Assembly: GCF_028657195.3 (NCBI RefSeq)
Contig: NZ_JANCPR020000005.1
Location: 1 to 64,000 of the forward strand
Length of the DNA: 64,000 bases
Origin: Streptomyces iconiensis
GTDB lineage: Bacteria > Actinomycetota > Actinomycetes > Streptomycetales > Streptomycetaceae
Reading direction: 5' to 3'
Shown here in pieces: positions 8,641-16,650 of the stretch. Position 1 is the first letter of the stretch; each line of letters opens with the position of its first letter. The position numbers and the translations under genes are program-made. The notes under the pieces were generated by a model. That model saw only the letters and a program-made list of their open reading frames with translations, had not been told where the DNA came from and did no database searches.

Positions 8641-8830
8641 TAAGGGCTGGGGGCTGGGGAGCGAGCTGACGGCTGGGGGCGACCGGCGACCGGCGACCGG
8701 CGACTGTATACGGTCTGTCGGAGCCAATGTGCGTGCCCGGGCCGGGCGTTGGCAGTCGTTGGGTGCCGACTACGGGCTACGGGCTACGGGCTACGGGCTA
8801 CGGGCTACGGGCTACGGGCTACGGGCTACG
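8641..8830. repeat. Tandem heptamers in a 357-bp gene-free gap
   Basis: The gap 8587-8943 holds no credible gene. CGACCGG is repeated three times at 8680-8700. CTACGGG is repeated eight times without error at 8770-8825, with a partial ninth copy. Degenerate copies of GGGCGACGG- and ACCGGATAC-like words follow to about 8930. No regular spacers occur, so it is not CRISPR. Confidence 0.85.
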
Positions 8831-8943
8831 AACGATTGAAGCCGGGCGACTGGAGCCGGGCGACGGTATACCGCACACCGGATACGGGACACCGGACACA
8901 GCCGCGCGCGGCACACAGCACGCGGCACGCGCACCGCATCCGC

Positions 8944-9486
8944 CTAGCGGACACGAGCCCCGGAAGGGTTCTCCGGATCGGGGTCCTGGTCCGGGTCCTC
9001 GTCCGGCAGGTGGACATCGGTGACGGCGATGTTCACCTCGACAACTTCGAGTCCGGTCATGCGCTCGACCGCTTCGATGACGTTCGCGCGGGTGCGGGCG
9101 GCGATGTCGGCGATGGGGAGGCCGTACTCGACGACCACGTTCAGGTCGGCCGCGGCCTGGCGCTCCCCGACCTCGACCTTTACGCCTTGGGTGACATCGG
9201 GTTGCCGCCTGCCGGGCACGCGTTCGCGTACGGCTCCGAGGGTGCGCGCGAACTGCCCGCCGAGCGCATACACGCCGGGGACCTCGCGGGCGGCCAGGCC
9301 CGCGATCTTCTCCACGACCCCGTCCGCGATGGCAAGTCGCCCCCGCTCGGCGGGAACCGCACTCCGTCGGGCCGCCGCCCGCTCCCTGGAAGGTGGCTGC
9401 CCCTCCTGTGCCTGCGAGGGCGACTGTGAAGGCTGCGGCGTGGAAGCGAGGGGTTCGTGCGGCACGTGCGCTGCGGGCGTTGTCAT
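8944..9486 (-). CDS. Asp23/Gls24 family envelope stress protein
   Basis: The 180-residue protein has an Asp23 domain at about residues 48-160: GRLAIADGVVEKIAGLAAREVPGV-type start, then VKVEVGERQAAADLNVVVEYG and ANVIEAVERMTGLEVVEVNIAVTDV. In Gram-positive bacteria these proteins lie under the membrane and respond to cell-wall or alkaline stress. The first ~45 residues are Pro/Gln/Ser-rich and the C-terminus is an acidic Asp/Pro tail, both probably disordered. GGAGGG precedes ATG 9486. It lies 24 nt after a VanZ gene on the same strand, so they are probably cotranscribed. Confidence 0.87.
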   Translation of the reverse strand: MTTPAAHVPHEPLASTPQPSQSPSQAQEGQPPSRERAAARRSAVPAERGRLAIADGVVEKIAGLAAREVPGVYALGGQFARTLGAVRERVPGRRQPDVTQGVKVEVGERQAAADLNVVVEYGLPIADIAARTRANVIEAVERMTGLEVVEVNIAVTDVHLPDEDPDQDPDPENPSGARVR

Positions 9487-9510
9487 GGTTGCCCTCCAAC
9501 TCCTTGACAG

Positions 9511-9951
9511 TCAGGCCGGCTTGGGGTGAACCGTCCGGCCGAGTCGGCGGCCGAGCAGCAGGTGACCGGCGAGCGCGCCGATGGCGTTGAGGAGTACATC
9601 ATCGATGTCGAAGGCGCGTCCGGTCACCAGTGTGCCCTGGACGAGTTCGACGGCCAGCATCACGAACACCACGCACAGCGTCACTCGCAGTGCGCCCCGT
9701 ACAGGCGGGAACATCACGGGCAGCAGGATGCCGAAGGGCACGCCCAACGCGATGTTGCCGCCGAGTTGCCGCAGCGCCTGGCCCCGGTCGGAGTGCTCCA
9801 GGTAGGCGCGGACGGAGTCGCCGGGGCGCAGGTTGGTGTGGGTGAGGGACTCGGCGGCCGTCGCCGGCTCCAGCGTCAGCCGGGAGAGCACCGCGGCGAA
9901 CAGGACCATGCCGGCGAAGGCGGCAAGTACGGCGAGCGTACGGAGCAGCAT
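9511..9951 (-). CDS. VanZ family membrane protein
   Basis: The 146-residue protein has four hydrophobic segments, including LLRTLAVLAAFAGMVLFAAV at the N-terminus. The family signature GRAFDIDDVLLNAIGALAGH occurs near residues 110-130. VanZ proteins confer low-level teicoplanin resistance in enterococci, but most actinobacterial members have no known role beyond the cell envelope. It is the first gene of a likely two-gene operon with the Asp23 gene, which supports an envelope function. Confidence 0.83.
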   Translation of the reverse strand: MLLRTLAVLAAFAGMVLFAAVLSRLTLEPATAAESLTHTNLRPGDSVRAYLEHSDRGQALRQLGGNIALGVPFGILLPVMFPPVRGALRVTLCVVFVMLAVELVQGTLVTGRAFDIDDVLLNAIGALAGHLLLGRRLGRTVHPKPA

Positions 9952-10172
9952 CCGTAAGAAGCGGGCGCCGAACCCACGCCCGCCGCCGGGATCAGCCGTG
10001 GAACACCTCCCTGCCCTACCGACTCACCGTTCCAGCGCCTCCAACACGCGTGCGGGCCGGGCGGGTTGAGGCGTATACCCCCTCCGGAAGCGGTGGGGCG
10101 GGGCGGTTGTGCGGGGATGGTCGGGCACGCGGCAGTACATGTGTGCGCGTGCCCCCACGGTCCGTGCCGAGG

Positions 10173-10742
10173 TCAGCTCGGGCCGCCCTGCCCCGCGTCG
10201 CCACCGCCGTTCGCGCGCAGCAGGGCGCGTAGCCCCCGGTCGAGGCCCTCGCGTTCCTCGCGGGTGAGCGGGGCGACCAACTCCATGAGTACGGTGGCGA
10301 GTTCGCCGACCGCGGCATCCGCGACGCGCAGCCCTTCCTCGGTCAGCGTGATGCGGAAGCTGCGCCGGTCGGCGGTGTCGAGAGCGCGCCGCACCAGACC
10401 GGTTCTCTCCAGGCGGTCGAGCCTCTTGGTCATGCCGGCGCGCGACATCATCAGCGCGGCGGACAGAGCCGAGGGGCTGAGACTGTACGGCTCGCCGGTG
10501 CGCCGCAGGGTGGCCAGTACGTCGAAGTCGCCCTTGCCGATACCTTGCCGACCGACCGCGCGCTCACCGGCGGGAGCGACGATGTTCTCGGCGACGAAAG
10601 CCAGCCGCCCGATCGTCGCGAGCGCGGTGACGTCCAGGTCAGGCCGCTCGCGCTGCCAGTCGGCGAACACCGCGTCCGCCGACCCCCCTTCGGCCGCCTC
10701 ACCCGTCGTACGTTCGGTCGCGCTGCGTTCGCTCTCACCCAT
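10173..10742 (-). CDS. MarR family transcriptional regulator
   Basis: The 189-residue protein has a MarR winged helix near residues 75-150: LSPSALSAALMMSRAGMTKRLDRLERTGLVRR for the recognition helix, then DTADRRSFRITLTEEGLRV for the wing (DxRxxxxxLT motif). The first ~35 residues are Glu/Ala/Ser-rich. It is divergent from an amidohydrolase gene, and a 15-bp-arm palindrome fills the space between them, the classic arrangement for a MarR protein that represses itself and its neighbour. Confidence 0.87.
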   Translation of the reverse strand: MGESERSATERTTGEAAEGGSADAVFADWQRERPDLDVTALATIGRLAFVAENIVAPAGERAVGRQGIGKGDFDVLATLRRTGEPYSLSPSALSAALMMSRAGMTKRLDRLERTGLVRRALDTADRRSFRITLTEEGLRVADAAVGELATVLMELVAPLTREEREGLDRGLRALLRANGGGDAGQGGPS

Positions 10743-10756
10743 GGCCGGATTCTATT

Positions 10757-10794
10757 CGCCGGGAGATAGTAAGCCGGAGTACTATCTCCCGGCG
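10757..10794. promoter_or_regulatory. Palindromic operator between marR-like gene and amidohydrolase
   Basis: Arms 10757-10771 and 10780-10794 are perfectly complementary over 15 bp (CGCCGGGAGATAGTA and its reverse complement) around an 8-bp centre. The palindrome starts 15 bp from the regulator ATG and ends 30 bp before the amidohydrolase ATG. It is the only dyad of this quality in the gap and most likely the MarR binding site. Confidence 0.75.
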
Positions 10795-10824
10795 TACTAA
10801 CCCGAGCGAAGCACTGGGGGAACC

Positions 10825-12045
10825 ATGCGCACTCTCATTCGCGGCGTCCGCGTGTTCGACGGATTACGGACGATCCCGTGTGCCGATGTCCTGATCGACG
10901 GCGCCCACATCGCCGATCCCGGGTCCGTCGAATCCGGGTCCGGGCCCGGATTCGACGGACCCGGACCCGGTCCCGAACTCGGAGCCGGAGCCGGAGCCGA
11001 TCCCGGAGCCGGAGCCGGATCCGGATCCGACATCGAAGTCGAAGTCGAAGTCGACGGCACAGGACGGACGTTGCTCCCCGGGCTGATCGACGCGCACACC
11101 CACGTGTTCGACGGGAGCCTCGCGCAAGCTCTCCGCTTCGGTGTGACCACTGAGCTCGACATGTTCTGCCTGCCGTCCAATCTCGCCAGGCAACGGGCGC
11201 TCGCGGCGGAGCGTGACGACGTGGCCGATCTCCGTAGTGCCGGCGTGCTCGCCACGCCTCCCGGCGGTCATCCGTCCGGTGTCATGGCCGCCGTGGCCCC
11301 GATGCTCGCCAACCCCGAGGACGCCGCTGGGCCCTTCGCGACGATCTCCGGCCCGGAGGAGGCCGAGGAGTTCGTGGCGGCGCGGGTGGCCGAGGGCAGC
11401 GACTATCTGAAGTTCGTGGTGGACGACGGGGCCATGACCGGGGCCCCCGTACCCGTGCTCGATCCTGACACGGCGGCGGCACTGGTGAACGCCGCCCGTA
11501 CCGCCGGGCTGCGCACCCTCGCGCACGTGGCCACCGCACGGGACACCGTGGCCGCACTCGACGCGGGCGCCGACGGGATCGCCCACGTCTGGAGCGACAC
11601 GGCACCCGGCGACCCGTACACCGAAGCGCTCGTCACCCGGATCGCGTTGCAGGGCACCTTCGTGGTCAGCACGCTCGCGTACGTCGAGGCCGTCAGCGGC
11701 GATCGCCCTGAACGGCTCGCGCATGCCCTGTACGTTGCGGGAGCGCTGCACCGCGCAGGTGTGCCGCTGCTCGCCGGTACGGACGCGACCCCGTTCACCC
11801 CGCAGCACGGCGAGGGCCTGCACCGCGAGCTGGAACTGCTCGTCCTCGCCGGGCTCACCCCGGCCGAGGCGCTGACCGCCGCCACCAGCCTGCCCGCCCG
11901 GCACTTCGCCCTCGACGACAGAGGCCGCATCGCCCCGGGACTCCGGGCCGACCTGCTCCTCGTCGAGGGCGACCCGACCCGGCACATCCACGCCACACGC
12001 GCCCTCGTCGGCGTCTGGCGCCGGGGCACACACCGGCCCGGCTGA
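10825..12045 (+). CDS. Amidohydrolase family protein with low-complexity insert
   Basis: The 406-residue metal-dependent hydrolase resembles imidazolonepropionase/prolidase-type amidohydrolases. Zinc ligands are HTH in GLIDAHTHVFDG (about residues 89-94), the Lys in DYLKFVVDDGA, the His in THAVA-like TLAHVATARD and GIAHVWSDTAP, and the Asp in LLAGTDATPFTP. The last residues form the usual barrel-closing strand. Residues 32-76 are an unusual Gly/Ser/Pro/Ala run, then repeated Glu-Val, encoded by hexameric repeats in the DNA (10920-11055). They lie in the small beta domain away from the active site. GGGGGA precedes ATG 10825. Confidence 0.8.
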   Translation: MRTLIRGVRVFDGLRTIPCADVLIDGAHIADPGSVESGSGPGFDGPGPGPELGAGAGADPGAGAGSGSDIEVEVEVDGTGRTLLPGLIDAHTHVFDGSLAQALRFGVTTELDMFCLPSNLARQRALAAERDDVADLRSAGVLATPPGGHPSGVMAAVAPMLANPEDAAGPFATISGPEEAEEFVAARVAEGSDYLKFVVDDGAMTGAPVPVLDPDTAAALVNAARTAGLRTLAHVATARDTVAALDAGADGIAHVWSDTAPGDPYTEALVTRIALQGTFVVSTLAYVEAVSGDRPERLAHALYVAGALHRAGVPLLAGTDATPFTPQHGEGLHRELELLVLAGLTPAEALTAATSLPARHFALDDRGRIAPGLRADLLLVEGDPTRHIHATRALVGVWRRGTHRPG

Positions 12046-12078
12046 CCCTGCCCCTGGTGCCCTCGCTGCCCCCGCCCC

Positions 12079-12110
12079 GTTGCCCCGTTGCCCCGTTGCC
12101 CCGTTGCCCC
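12079..12110. repeat. Four tandem octamers
   Basis: GTTGCCCC is repeated four times without error, directly between the convergent amidohydrolase and reductase genes; the last copy touches the reductase stop codon. Confidence 0.85.
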
Positions 12111-12748
12111 TACGAATCGGACAGGTGAACCCTCGCCTCGTCCTCACCAGCGGCCTGACCGGCGTCGTCGTCCCCCGCGCCGTCGGACGACTCGGCTGCC
12201 GGAGCGTAGACGAGGTTCAGCACGCCGGTCCTGAACGTCTCGGACGAGACCAGCGTCAGCGGAATCGAGGACTCCCCCTCCTCGAACAGCCGCATGCCCT
12301 TGCGGACGGCGATGGGGTGCACGAGGAGCCCCAACTCGTCCAGCAGGCCCGCCGCCAGCAGCTGGCGTACGACGGAGACCGAGCCACTTATCGCGATGTC
12401 GCCGCCCGGCTCGTTCTTCAGCGCGGTGACGGCGTCGACGAGGTCACCGTCCAGCAGTTCGGAGTTCCGCCATGTGAACTCCAGCTTCTGGCGGGTCACC
12501 ACGATCTTGCGCGCGTCCCCGAGCGCCTTGGCGAACCCCGCGTCCTCGCCGCCCTCACCCTCCCGCTCGGGCCATGCCCCGGCGAAGCTGTCGTAGGTCT
12601 TGCGCCCGATGAGCAGGGTGTCGGCTGCCCCCAGGCTCTGGGCGACGGCGGCGCCCATCTCCTCGTTGAAGTACGGGAAGTGCCACTGGTCGGGCGCCTC
12701 CACGACCCCGTCGAGCGAGATGAACAGTCCTGCGGTGATCTTCCTCAT
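12110..12748 (-). CDS. Dihydrofolate reductase family protein (RibD C-terminal-like)
   Basis: The 212-residue protein has the RibD_C/DHFR-like fold: MRKITAGLFISLDGVVEAPDQWHF at the start, ADTLLIGRKTYDSFAGAWP (about residues 42-60), GDIAISGSVSVVRQLLAAGLLDELGLLVHPI, and MRLFEEG near the end. Such stand-alone proteins are common in actinobacteria and presumably reduce small molecules with NADPH; the substrate is unknown. The start is ATG 12748, because GGAGG lies exactly 6 nt upstream. The ATG at 12754 directly abuts that site and is too close. Confidence 0.83.
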   Translation of the reverse strand: MRKITAGLFISLDGVVEAPDQWHFPYFNEEMGAAVAQSLGAADTLLIGRKTYDSFAGAWPEREGEGGEDAGFAKALGDARKIVVTRQKLEFTWRNSELLDGDLVDAVTALKNEPGGDIAISGSVSVVRQLLAAGLLDELGLLVHPIAVRKGMRLFEEGESSIPLTLVSSETFRTGVLNLVYAPAAESSDGAGDDDAGQAAGEDEARVHLSDS

Positions 12749-12776
12749 GGCCATCCTCCGAAGTGTGGTCACAGCC

Positions 12777-12933
12777 CGATGTCCTACGTCCCGACGCGTA
12801 CATCCCGATGTGCGTGCATCCCTTTGCATACCTCTCGATGCGCACATCTGACTGCATACGTCTTGATGCGTACATCCGGTTGCGTATGTCTCGATGCGCG
12901 CATCCGGCTACATACGACCCGATGCATACGTAC
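12777..12933. repeat. 14-bp degenerate tandem repeat, about 11 units
   Basis: Units close to CGATGCGTACATCC repeat with a 14-bp period. From 12822 on, alternate units resemble each other more (CGATGCGCACATCT then GACTGCATACGTCT), giving a 28-bp higher period. Each unit is nearly self-complementary (GATG...CATC). The array lies directly upstream of the reductase gene and has no spacers. Confidence 0.8.
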
Positions 12934-13020
12934 AGACCACGTTCCCGGCCGGAACTCATCGGCCTGTTCACCGGTTCCCGCGACGAGCCGCGCGAGAGTG
13001 CACGAGAGTGGGCGAGCGGC

Positions 13021-13728
13021 TCAGCCCGCAGCCCGGCCGCCCCCCTCTCCAGTACGGCCGCCCACACCATCATCCGCGCCCGCCCAGGCATCGGCACCCG
13101 CCTCGGCACCGGCAACCGCGCCCCCGTCACCACCCCCATCCCCGTCCCCGCCTCCGTCCCCCTGTCCGTCAGCATCGGGCTCCTCGCCCTCCTGAACCCC
13201 TCCCAACTCATCCGGCACCACCACGAAGCTGACCATGTGGCGAGAGCGACCGTCCCCAGGGGTGGTGTGGGCACGTGCGGTGACCGCCGTCTGGAACTCC
13301 TCGACCAGCGCGTCGAATTCCTCACGGGTCAGCCACACGGCGCCCTGCCGGTAGACCACACCTTCCGTAGCGGGCGCGGCATCGTCGCGGGCGAGGTAGC
13401 GGTCGAAGTCGCCCATCAGCGCCCCGGAGAACGCGGTGAACGCCTGCCGGTGATCCTCAAGCGTCATCGCCGCCCGCTCGTCCTCGCCGACCAGCGCCTC
13501 GCCCTGGCGCACCTGGTAGCTGCGCTCCACCGTGCCCCGCACCCGTCGCTCGCTCACCACCTCCAGTACATCCGCCTTGGCGAGCGTGGCGATGTGCCGG
13601 TACATCGTCGCCGGCGCGATGTCGGGGAGGCGCTCGCGCAGCTGTGTGGTGGTCAGTGGCTCGGAGCCGACCAGCGTCTGGAGGATCCGCAGCCGTACGG
13701 GGTGCAGCAGAAGATTCACGGTCGTCAT
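13021..13728 (-). CDS. Winged-helix (ArsR/HTH_20-like) transcriptional regulator
   Basis: The 235-residue protein has a winged helix at residues 5-80: LHPVRLRILQTLVGSEPLTTTQLRERLPDIAPATMYRHIATL, then LEVVSERRVRGTVERSYQV as the wing. A helical effector domain resembling those of actinobacterial 'helix-turn-helix domain-containing' regulators follows to about residue 175. The last 60 residues are almost only Gly, Asp, Ala and Glu in short repeats and look like expanded microsatellite sequence rather than fold. The target is not evident; the alpha/beta hydrolase gene starts about 195 bp away on the other strand. Confidence 0.75.
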   Translation of the reverse strand: MTTVNLLLHPVRLRILQTLVGSEPLTTTQLRERLPDIAPATMYRHIATLAKADVLEVVSERRVRGTVERSYQVRQGEALVGEDERAAMTLEDHRQAFTAFSGALMGDFDRYLARDDAAPATEGVVYRQGAVWLTREEFDALVEEFQTAVTARAHTTPGDGRSRHMVSFVVVPDELGGVQEGEEPDADGQGDGGGDGDGGGDGGAVAGAEAGADAWAGADDGVGGRTGEGGGRAAG

Positions 13729-13773
13729 AACCCTACGATCTCACACCTGATAACGTTCTCGGAGTTGAGAACC

Positions 13774-13926
13774 CGTGGGTGGAAAACTCTGGTGGGCGGA
13801 GAACCCTGGTGGGCGGAGAACCCTGGTGGGCGGAAGGTCCCGGCGGGTGGAAAACCCTGCCGGGCGGAGAGCCTTGACCAGCGGAGAGCCTTGACTGGTG
13901 GGGAATCTTGAGGGGTGGAAAAGTGC
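13774..13926. repeat. 17-bp tandem repeat, 9 units, running into a gene start
   Basis: Units such as GGTGGGCGGAGAACCCT repeat with an exact 17-bp period; units 2 and 3 are identical and the others diverge at 3-8 positions. The last unit contains the probable GTG start of the hydrolase gene, so the repeats form the promoter/leader of that gene, and each unit carries a purine-rich GGTGGAA- or GGCGGAG-type word. Confidence 0.85.
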
Positions 13927-14870
13927 GGGACATCGACATGGCGGTCATCGCGGACGACGCGGTAGCCCTGACCGGAACGCTGACGCTGCCCGCCGGCCCC
14001 GGCCCGCATCCGGCCGTCCTGCTGCTGCACGGTTCCGGACCGCTGGACCGCGAGGGCAACACCGCCAAGGTCCGCATGAACCTGGCTGAGCCGCTGGCCA
14101 CGGCCCTGGCCGCGGCGGGGATCGCCGTGCTGCGGTACGACCGGCGTGGCACGGGCGGGACCCCGGGCGACTGGCGGGCAACCGGCTTCACCGACAACCG
14201 TAACGATGCCGCCGCCGCGGTACGGGCCCTCGCCGCGCAACCCTGCGTACGCGCTGACGCCATCGGCGTCATCGGCCACAGCGAGGGCGCACTTCACGCC
14301 ATGTCCCTCGGCGCGCTGCCGGACGTCACGGCGCTGGTGCTGCTGGCCGGGTACGCGCGGGGCGGCGAGGAAGCCCTCCGCTGGCAGGCCCGTTCGCTCG
14401 CACGCGGCCTCCCCGCCCCCTTGCGGCTGCTGCTCCCTGCCCTGCGCGCGCTGGGCAACCGGCAGATCGCCCGCATCAAGAGCACCACAACGGACGTCGC
14501 CCGCGTCGCCGGGATAGCGATGAACGCCCGGTGGACACGGGAGATGTTCCGCCATGACACCCGCAAGGACCTGGCGGCCGTACGGGTACCCGTACTGGCG
14601 CTCACCGGGGACAAGGACATTCAGGTCGACCCCGGCGACCTCGCGGAGATCCGCCGCCTGGTGCCCGGCGAGGCCGAGGTGCACCGCATTCCCCACCTCA
14701 CCCACCTGCTGCGCCGCGACCCCGGGCAGCACTCGATGCGCTCGTACCGCCGACTGCTACGCGAACCTGTCGACCCCGACCTGCTGACGCAGATCACCGA
14801 CTGGCTCAGCCACCAACTCCTCGGCACGGCACGGCAGTTGGGCAACGCGCAGCGCGTTTCTGCCTCTTGA
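13923..14870 (+). CDS. Alpha/beta hydrolase
   Basis: The ~315-residue protein has the alpha/beta-hydrolase fold: an oxyanion HGSG (LLLHGSGPLDREG, about residues 34-46), nucleophile Ser in GVIGHSEGALH (about residue 119), a probable acid Asp in LALTGDKDIQVDP, and a His near IPHLTHLLRR. It resembles the acyl-CoA thioesterase/BAAT-like 'alpha/beta fold hydrolases'. The start is uncertain: GTG 13923 lies inside the 17-bp repeat array, ATG 13938 is five codons later and TTG 13908 earlier; none has a strong Shine-Dalgarno. Confidence 0.8.
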   Translation: MRDIDMAVIADDAVALTGTLTLPAGPGPHPAVLLLHGSGPLDREGNTAKVRMNLAEPLATALAAAGIAVLRYDRRGTGGTPGDWRATGFTDNRNDAAAAVRALAAQPCVRADAIGVIGHSEGALHAMSLGALPDVTALVLLAGYARGGEEALRWQARSLARGLPAPLRLLLPALRALGNRQIARIKSTTTDVARVAGIAMNARWTREMFRHDTRKDLAAVRVPVLALTGDKDIQVDPGDLAEIRRLVPGEAEVHRIPHLTHLLRRDPGQHSMRSYRRLLREPVDPDLLTQITDWLSHQLLGTARQLGNAQRVSAS

Positions 14871-14999
14871 GCAGAGGAGGTCGGCCCATGTGACCGGATT
14901 ACGACGCCGAAACGGATCGGGTTCTGTACCGGGCGGGTGCGCTGCCGCTAAAGTAGGACGCTCTCATATCTTCTGCGGAGAAAAGGAGAGGAGGAAACC

Positions 15000-15134
15000 G
15001 TGCTCTTTTCCACCACTGGCTGGATCATCGCGAGCCCCGTACGGGGTGACGCAAGCTGCAAGCGGCGGGAAGCTGCTGGAAGGGCCGGATCCTTCAGTTT
15101 CTCCGCCCGGGAGACCGTTCTCCTGACACTGTGA
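15000..15134 (+). CDS. Small ORF coupled to the next (44 residues)
   Basis: A GTG at 15000 follows a strong purine-rich site (AAAAGGAGAGGAGGAAACC), the best in this gap. It opens 44 codons that end with TGA overlapping the GTG of the next small ORF (GTGA). The peptide begins MLFSTTGWIIASPVRGDAS and matches nothing I know. The motif SPVRGDAS resembles RPVRGEAS in the next ORF, so the two may derive from a duplication. The main support is the ribosome site and the coupling; codon bias is weak. Confidence 0.35.
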   Translation: MLFSTTGWIIASPVRGDASCKRREAAGRAGSFSFSARETVLLTL

Positions 15135-15412
15135 ATCACAGAATGCGCGCCCGGCCCGTGCGCGGGGAGGCGAGCGCGATGTTTCTCGAACTTCTTCAAG
15201 CCCTCGGCACTTTCTTCGGTGGCCTCGGCGCTCTTGCCGCCGCCACTACCCAACTCCTCACCTTCTTGAAGAAGAACAACGAGGAGGCGGGGAGCGGAGA
15301 AAGGGCACCTTCTCGGATCGGCCCCAGCTCCGACGACCACAGCTGTGACGACCCGGGCCCCTGGATGATTCCCGCAGGGCCGGTACTCCTCCACCTGGCG
15401 GCGGCAGCCTGA
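15131..15412 (+). CDS. Small hypothetical protein with one hydrophobic helix
   Basis: A 93-residue ORF starts at GTG 15131, overlapping the preceding stop; ATG 15179 after GAGG is an alternative giving 77 residues. The segment MFLELLQALGTFFGGLGAL plus the following residues, ending in Lys-Lys, could be a membrane or amphipathic helix. The rest is polar. No family is recognised. Third codon positions are less GC-biased than in neighbouring genes, so its reality is uncertain. Confidence 0.4.
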   Translation: MNHRMRARPVRGEASAMFLELLQALGTFFGGLGALAAATTQLLTFLKKNNEEAGSGERAPSRIGPSSDDHSCDDPGPWMIPAGPVLLHLAAAA

Positions 15413-15548
15413 CTGCCCGCCCCCCGATGTGCTCGCCCGCCGGGGGGACTCGCCCCGGCTCACTCACCCCGGCTCCCCCGCACGGGGCTCACTCGCCCCG
15501 GAGTCGCCTGACCGGGAGCCGGTTGCCCCGGAGCCGCACGCACCGGGC

Positions 15549-16346
15549 TCACTTGCCGGTGCCGACGGGGCCGACCGTGATCCCGGAGGTGGTGCTGTCG
15601 GAGACGGGCAGGTTGACGCTGACCGGCAGGGTCTGCGACTGGGTCTCGTTGGGCGGTGTGACCACGAGGCTGGTCATGGTCACACCGCTGCCGCCGGAGT
15701 CGTTCGGCGGGTAGTTGAGGGTGAAGCGGGTCGACTCGCCGGGCGTGAGGCTGACCAGCGGAGTCGTGTCACTGCGGCGCTCGGCGTTGAGGGAGCCGCC
15801 CTCGCCCCTGAGGTCGGCCCCGGGGTAGCCCTTGAGTGTGCAGGTGGCGGAGCCGGTGTTCTTGAGGTTCACCAGAAGGCTGCCCTCGGCCATACCGTTC
15901 GAGGTGCTGAACCCCAGCTCAGAGGTCTTACACGAACCGGAGTTGGGTGTTCCGGGATCGGAGCCCCCCGCACCCCCTGAGGAGCCGGAAGCGCCGGACG
16001 AGCCGCCGGAGGAGCCCTGCTCCTTGTCTCCCGACGAAGCGGGCGGCGCCTTGTCGTCCTTGGCCTTACCGTCACGTTCACGCGAGGACGACGAGGGCGA
16101 GTCGCTCCCCTTCTTCGCCTTGTCCCCGGGGGAGTCACCGGGCGCGGGCGCCGCTTCTCCGGCCACCTTCTTGGGCGCTGAGGGATCCTCGGCGCCCTCC
16201 TTGCCGCACCCGGACAGCATGGCAGCGGCCAGCCCCACCGCGACGACCGCCGCGAGGCGTGTGCCGCTGCCGACGCGCCGCCTGGTGTGCACGGGCTCGT
16301 CGGAACGTCCGGTTCCCGGCGCCGCGTACCGCTGTTGTTCCCTCAC
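15549..16346 (-). CDS. Secreted lipoprotein with DUF4232-like domain
   Basis: The ~265-residue protein has a signal peptide with a lipobox, AAVVAVGLAAAMLSGC, so it should be anchored outside the membrane by diacylglycerol on Cys. A long Ser/Gly/Lys/Pro linker follows, then a C-terminal ~130-residue domain with two cysteines (SCKTSELGFS and ATCTLKGYPG) typical of DUF4232. The function is unknown. It lies downstream of a Ser/Thr kinase, but that gene ends 300 bp away. The start is GTG 16346 with GGGAG 8 nt upstream; GTG 16355 and ATG 16367 are alternatives. Confidence 0.78.
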   Translation of the reverse strand: MREQQRYAAPGTGRSDEPVHTRRRVGSGTRLAAVVAVGLAAAMLSGCGKEGAEDPSAPKKVAGEAAPAPGDSPGDKAKKGSDSPSSSSRERDGKAKDDKAPPASSGDKEQGSSGGSSGASGSSGGAGGSDPGTPNSGSCKTSELGFSTSNGMAEGSLLVNLKNTGSATCTLKGYPGADLRGEGGSLNAERRSDTTPLVSLTPGESTRFTLNYPPNDSGGSGVTMTSLVVTPPNETQSQTLPVSVNLPVSDSTTSGITVGPVGTGK

Positions 16347-16650
16347 TACCGTCACTCCCTGATCCATTCCTGCGCCAACGTACGCCGGAAGCGAAAGAGC
16401 CGAAGCCGACGCCCTCGCTCGACTCTCTCGTGCCGTACACAGTCCGATGACCGACCCGGCGGAAAAGTTCACGCCGGCTCCCGTTTTCCAGGACCACCGC
16501 GCAAGGTCTTGACCCATGCCCTCCATAGTGAGGCGCACGCTGCGCCCGGGACAGCGCGGGTCCGCAGTGGCCCGCCGCGGACCGCTGCGGACCGCGAAAG
16601 GCCAGGACAAGGTGCCCGCGCCGCGTACGGAAAGCGAGAGCTGCCCGCCC

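Noticed and set aside
8770..8830. Short CRISPR or iteron origin
   Set aside because: Exact head-to-tail heptamers without spacers; no replication gene nearby.
12777..12933. CRISPR array
   Set aside because: Units are contiguous and degenerate, with no unique spacers and no cas genes.
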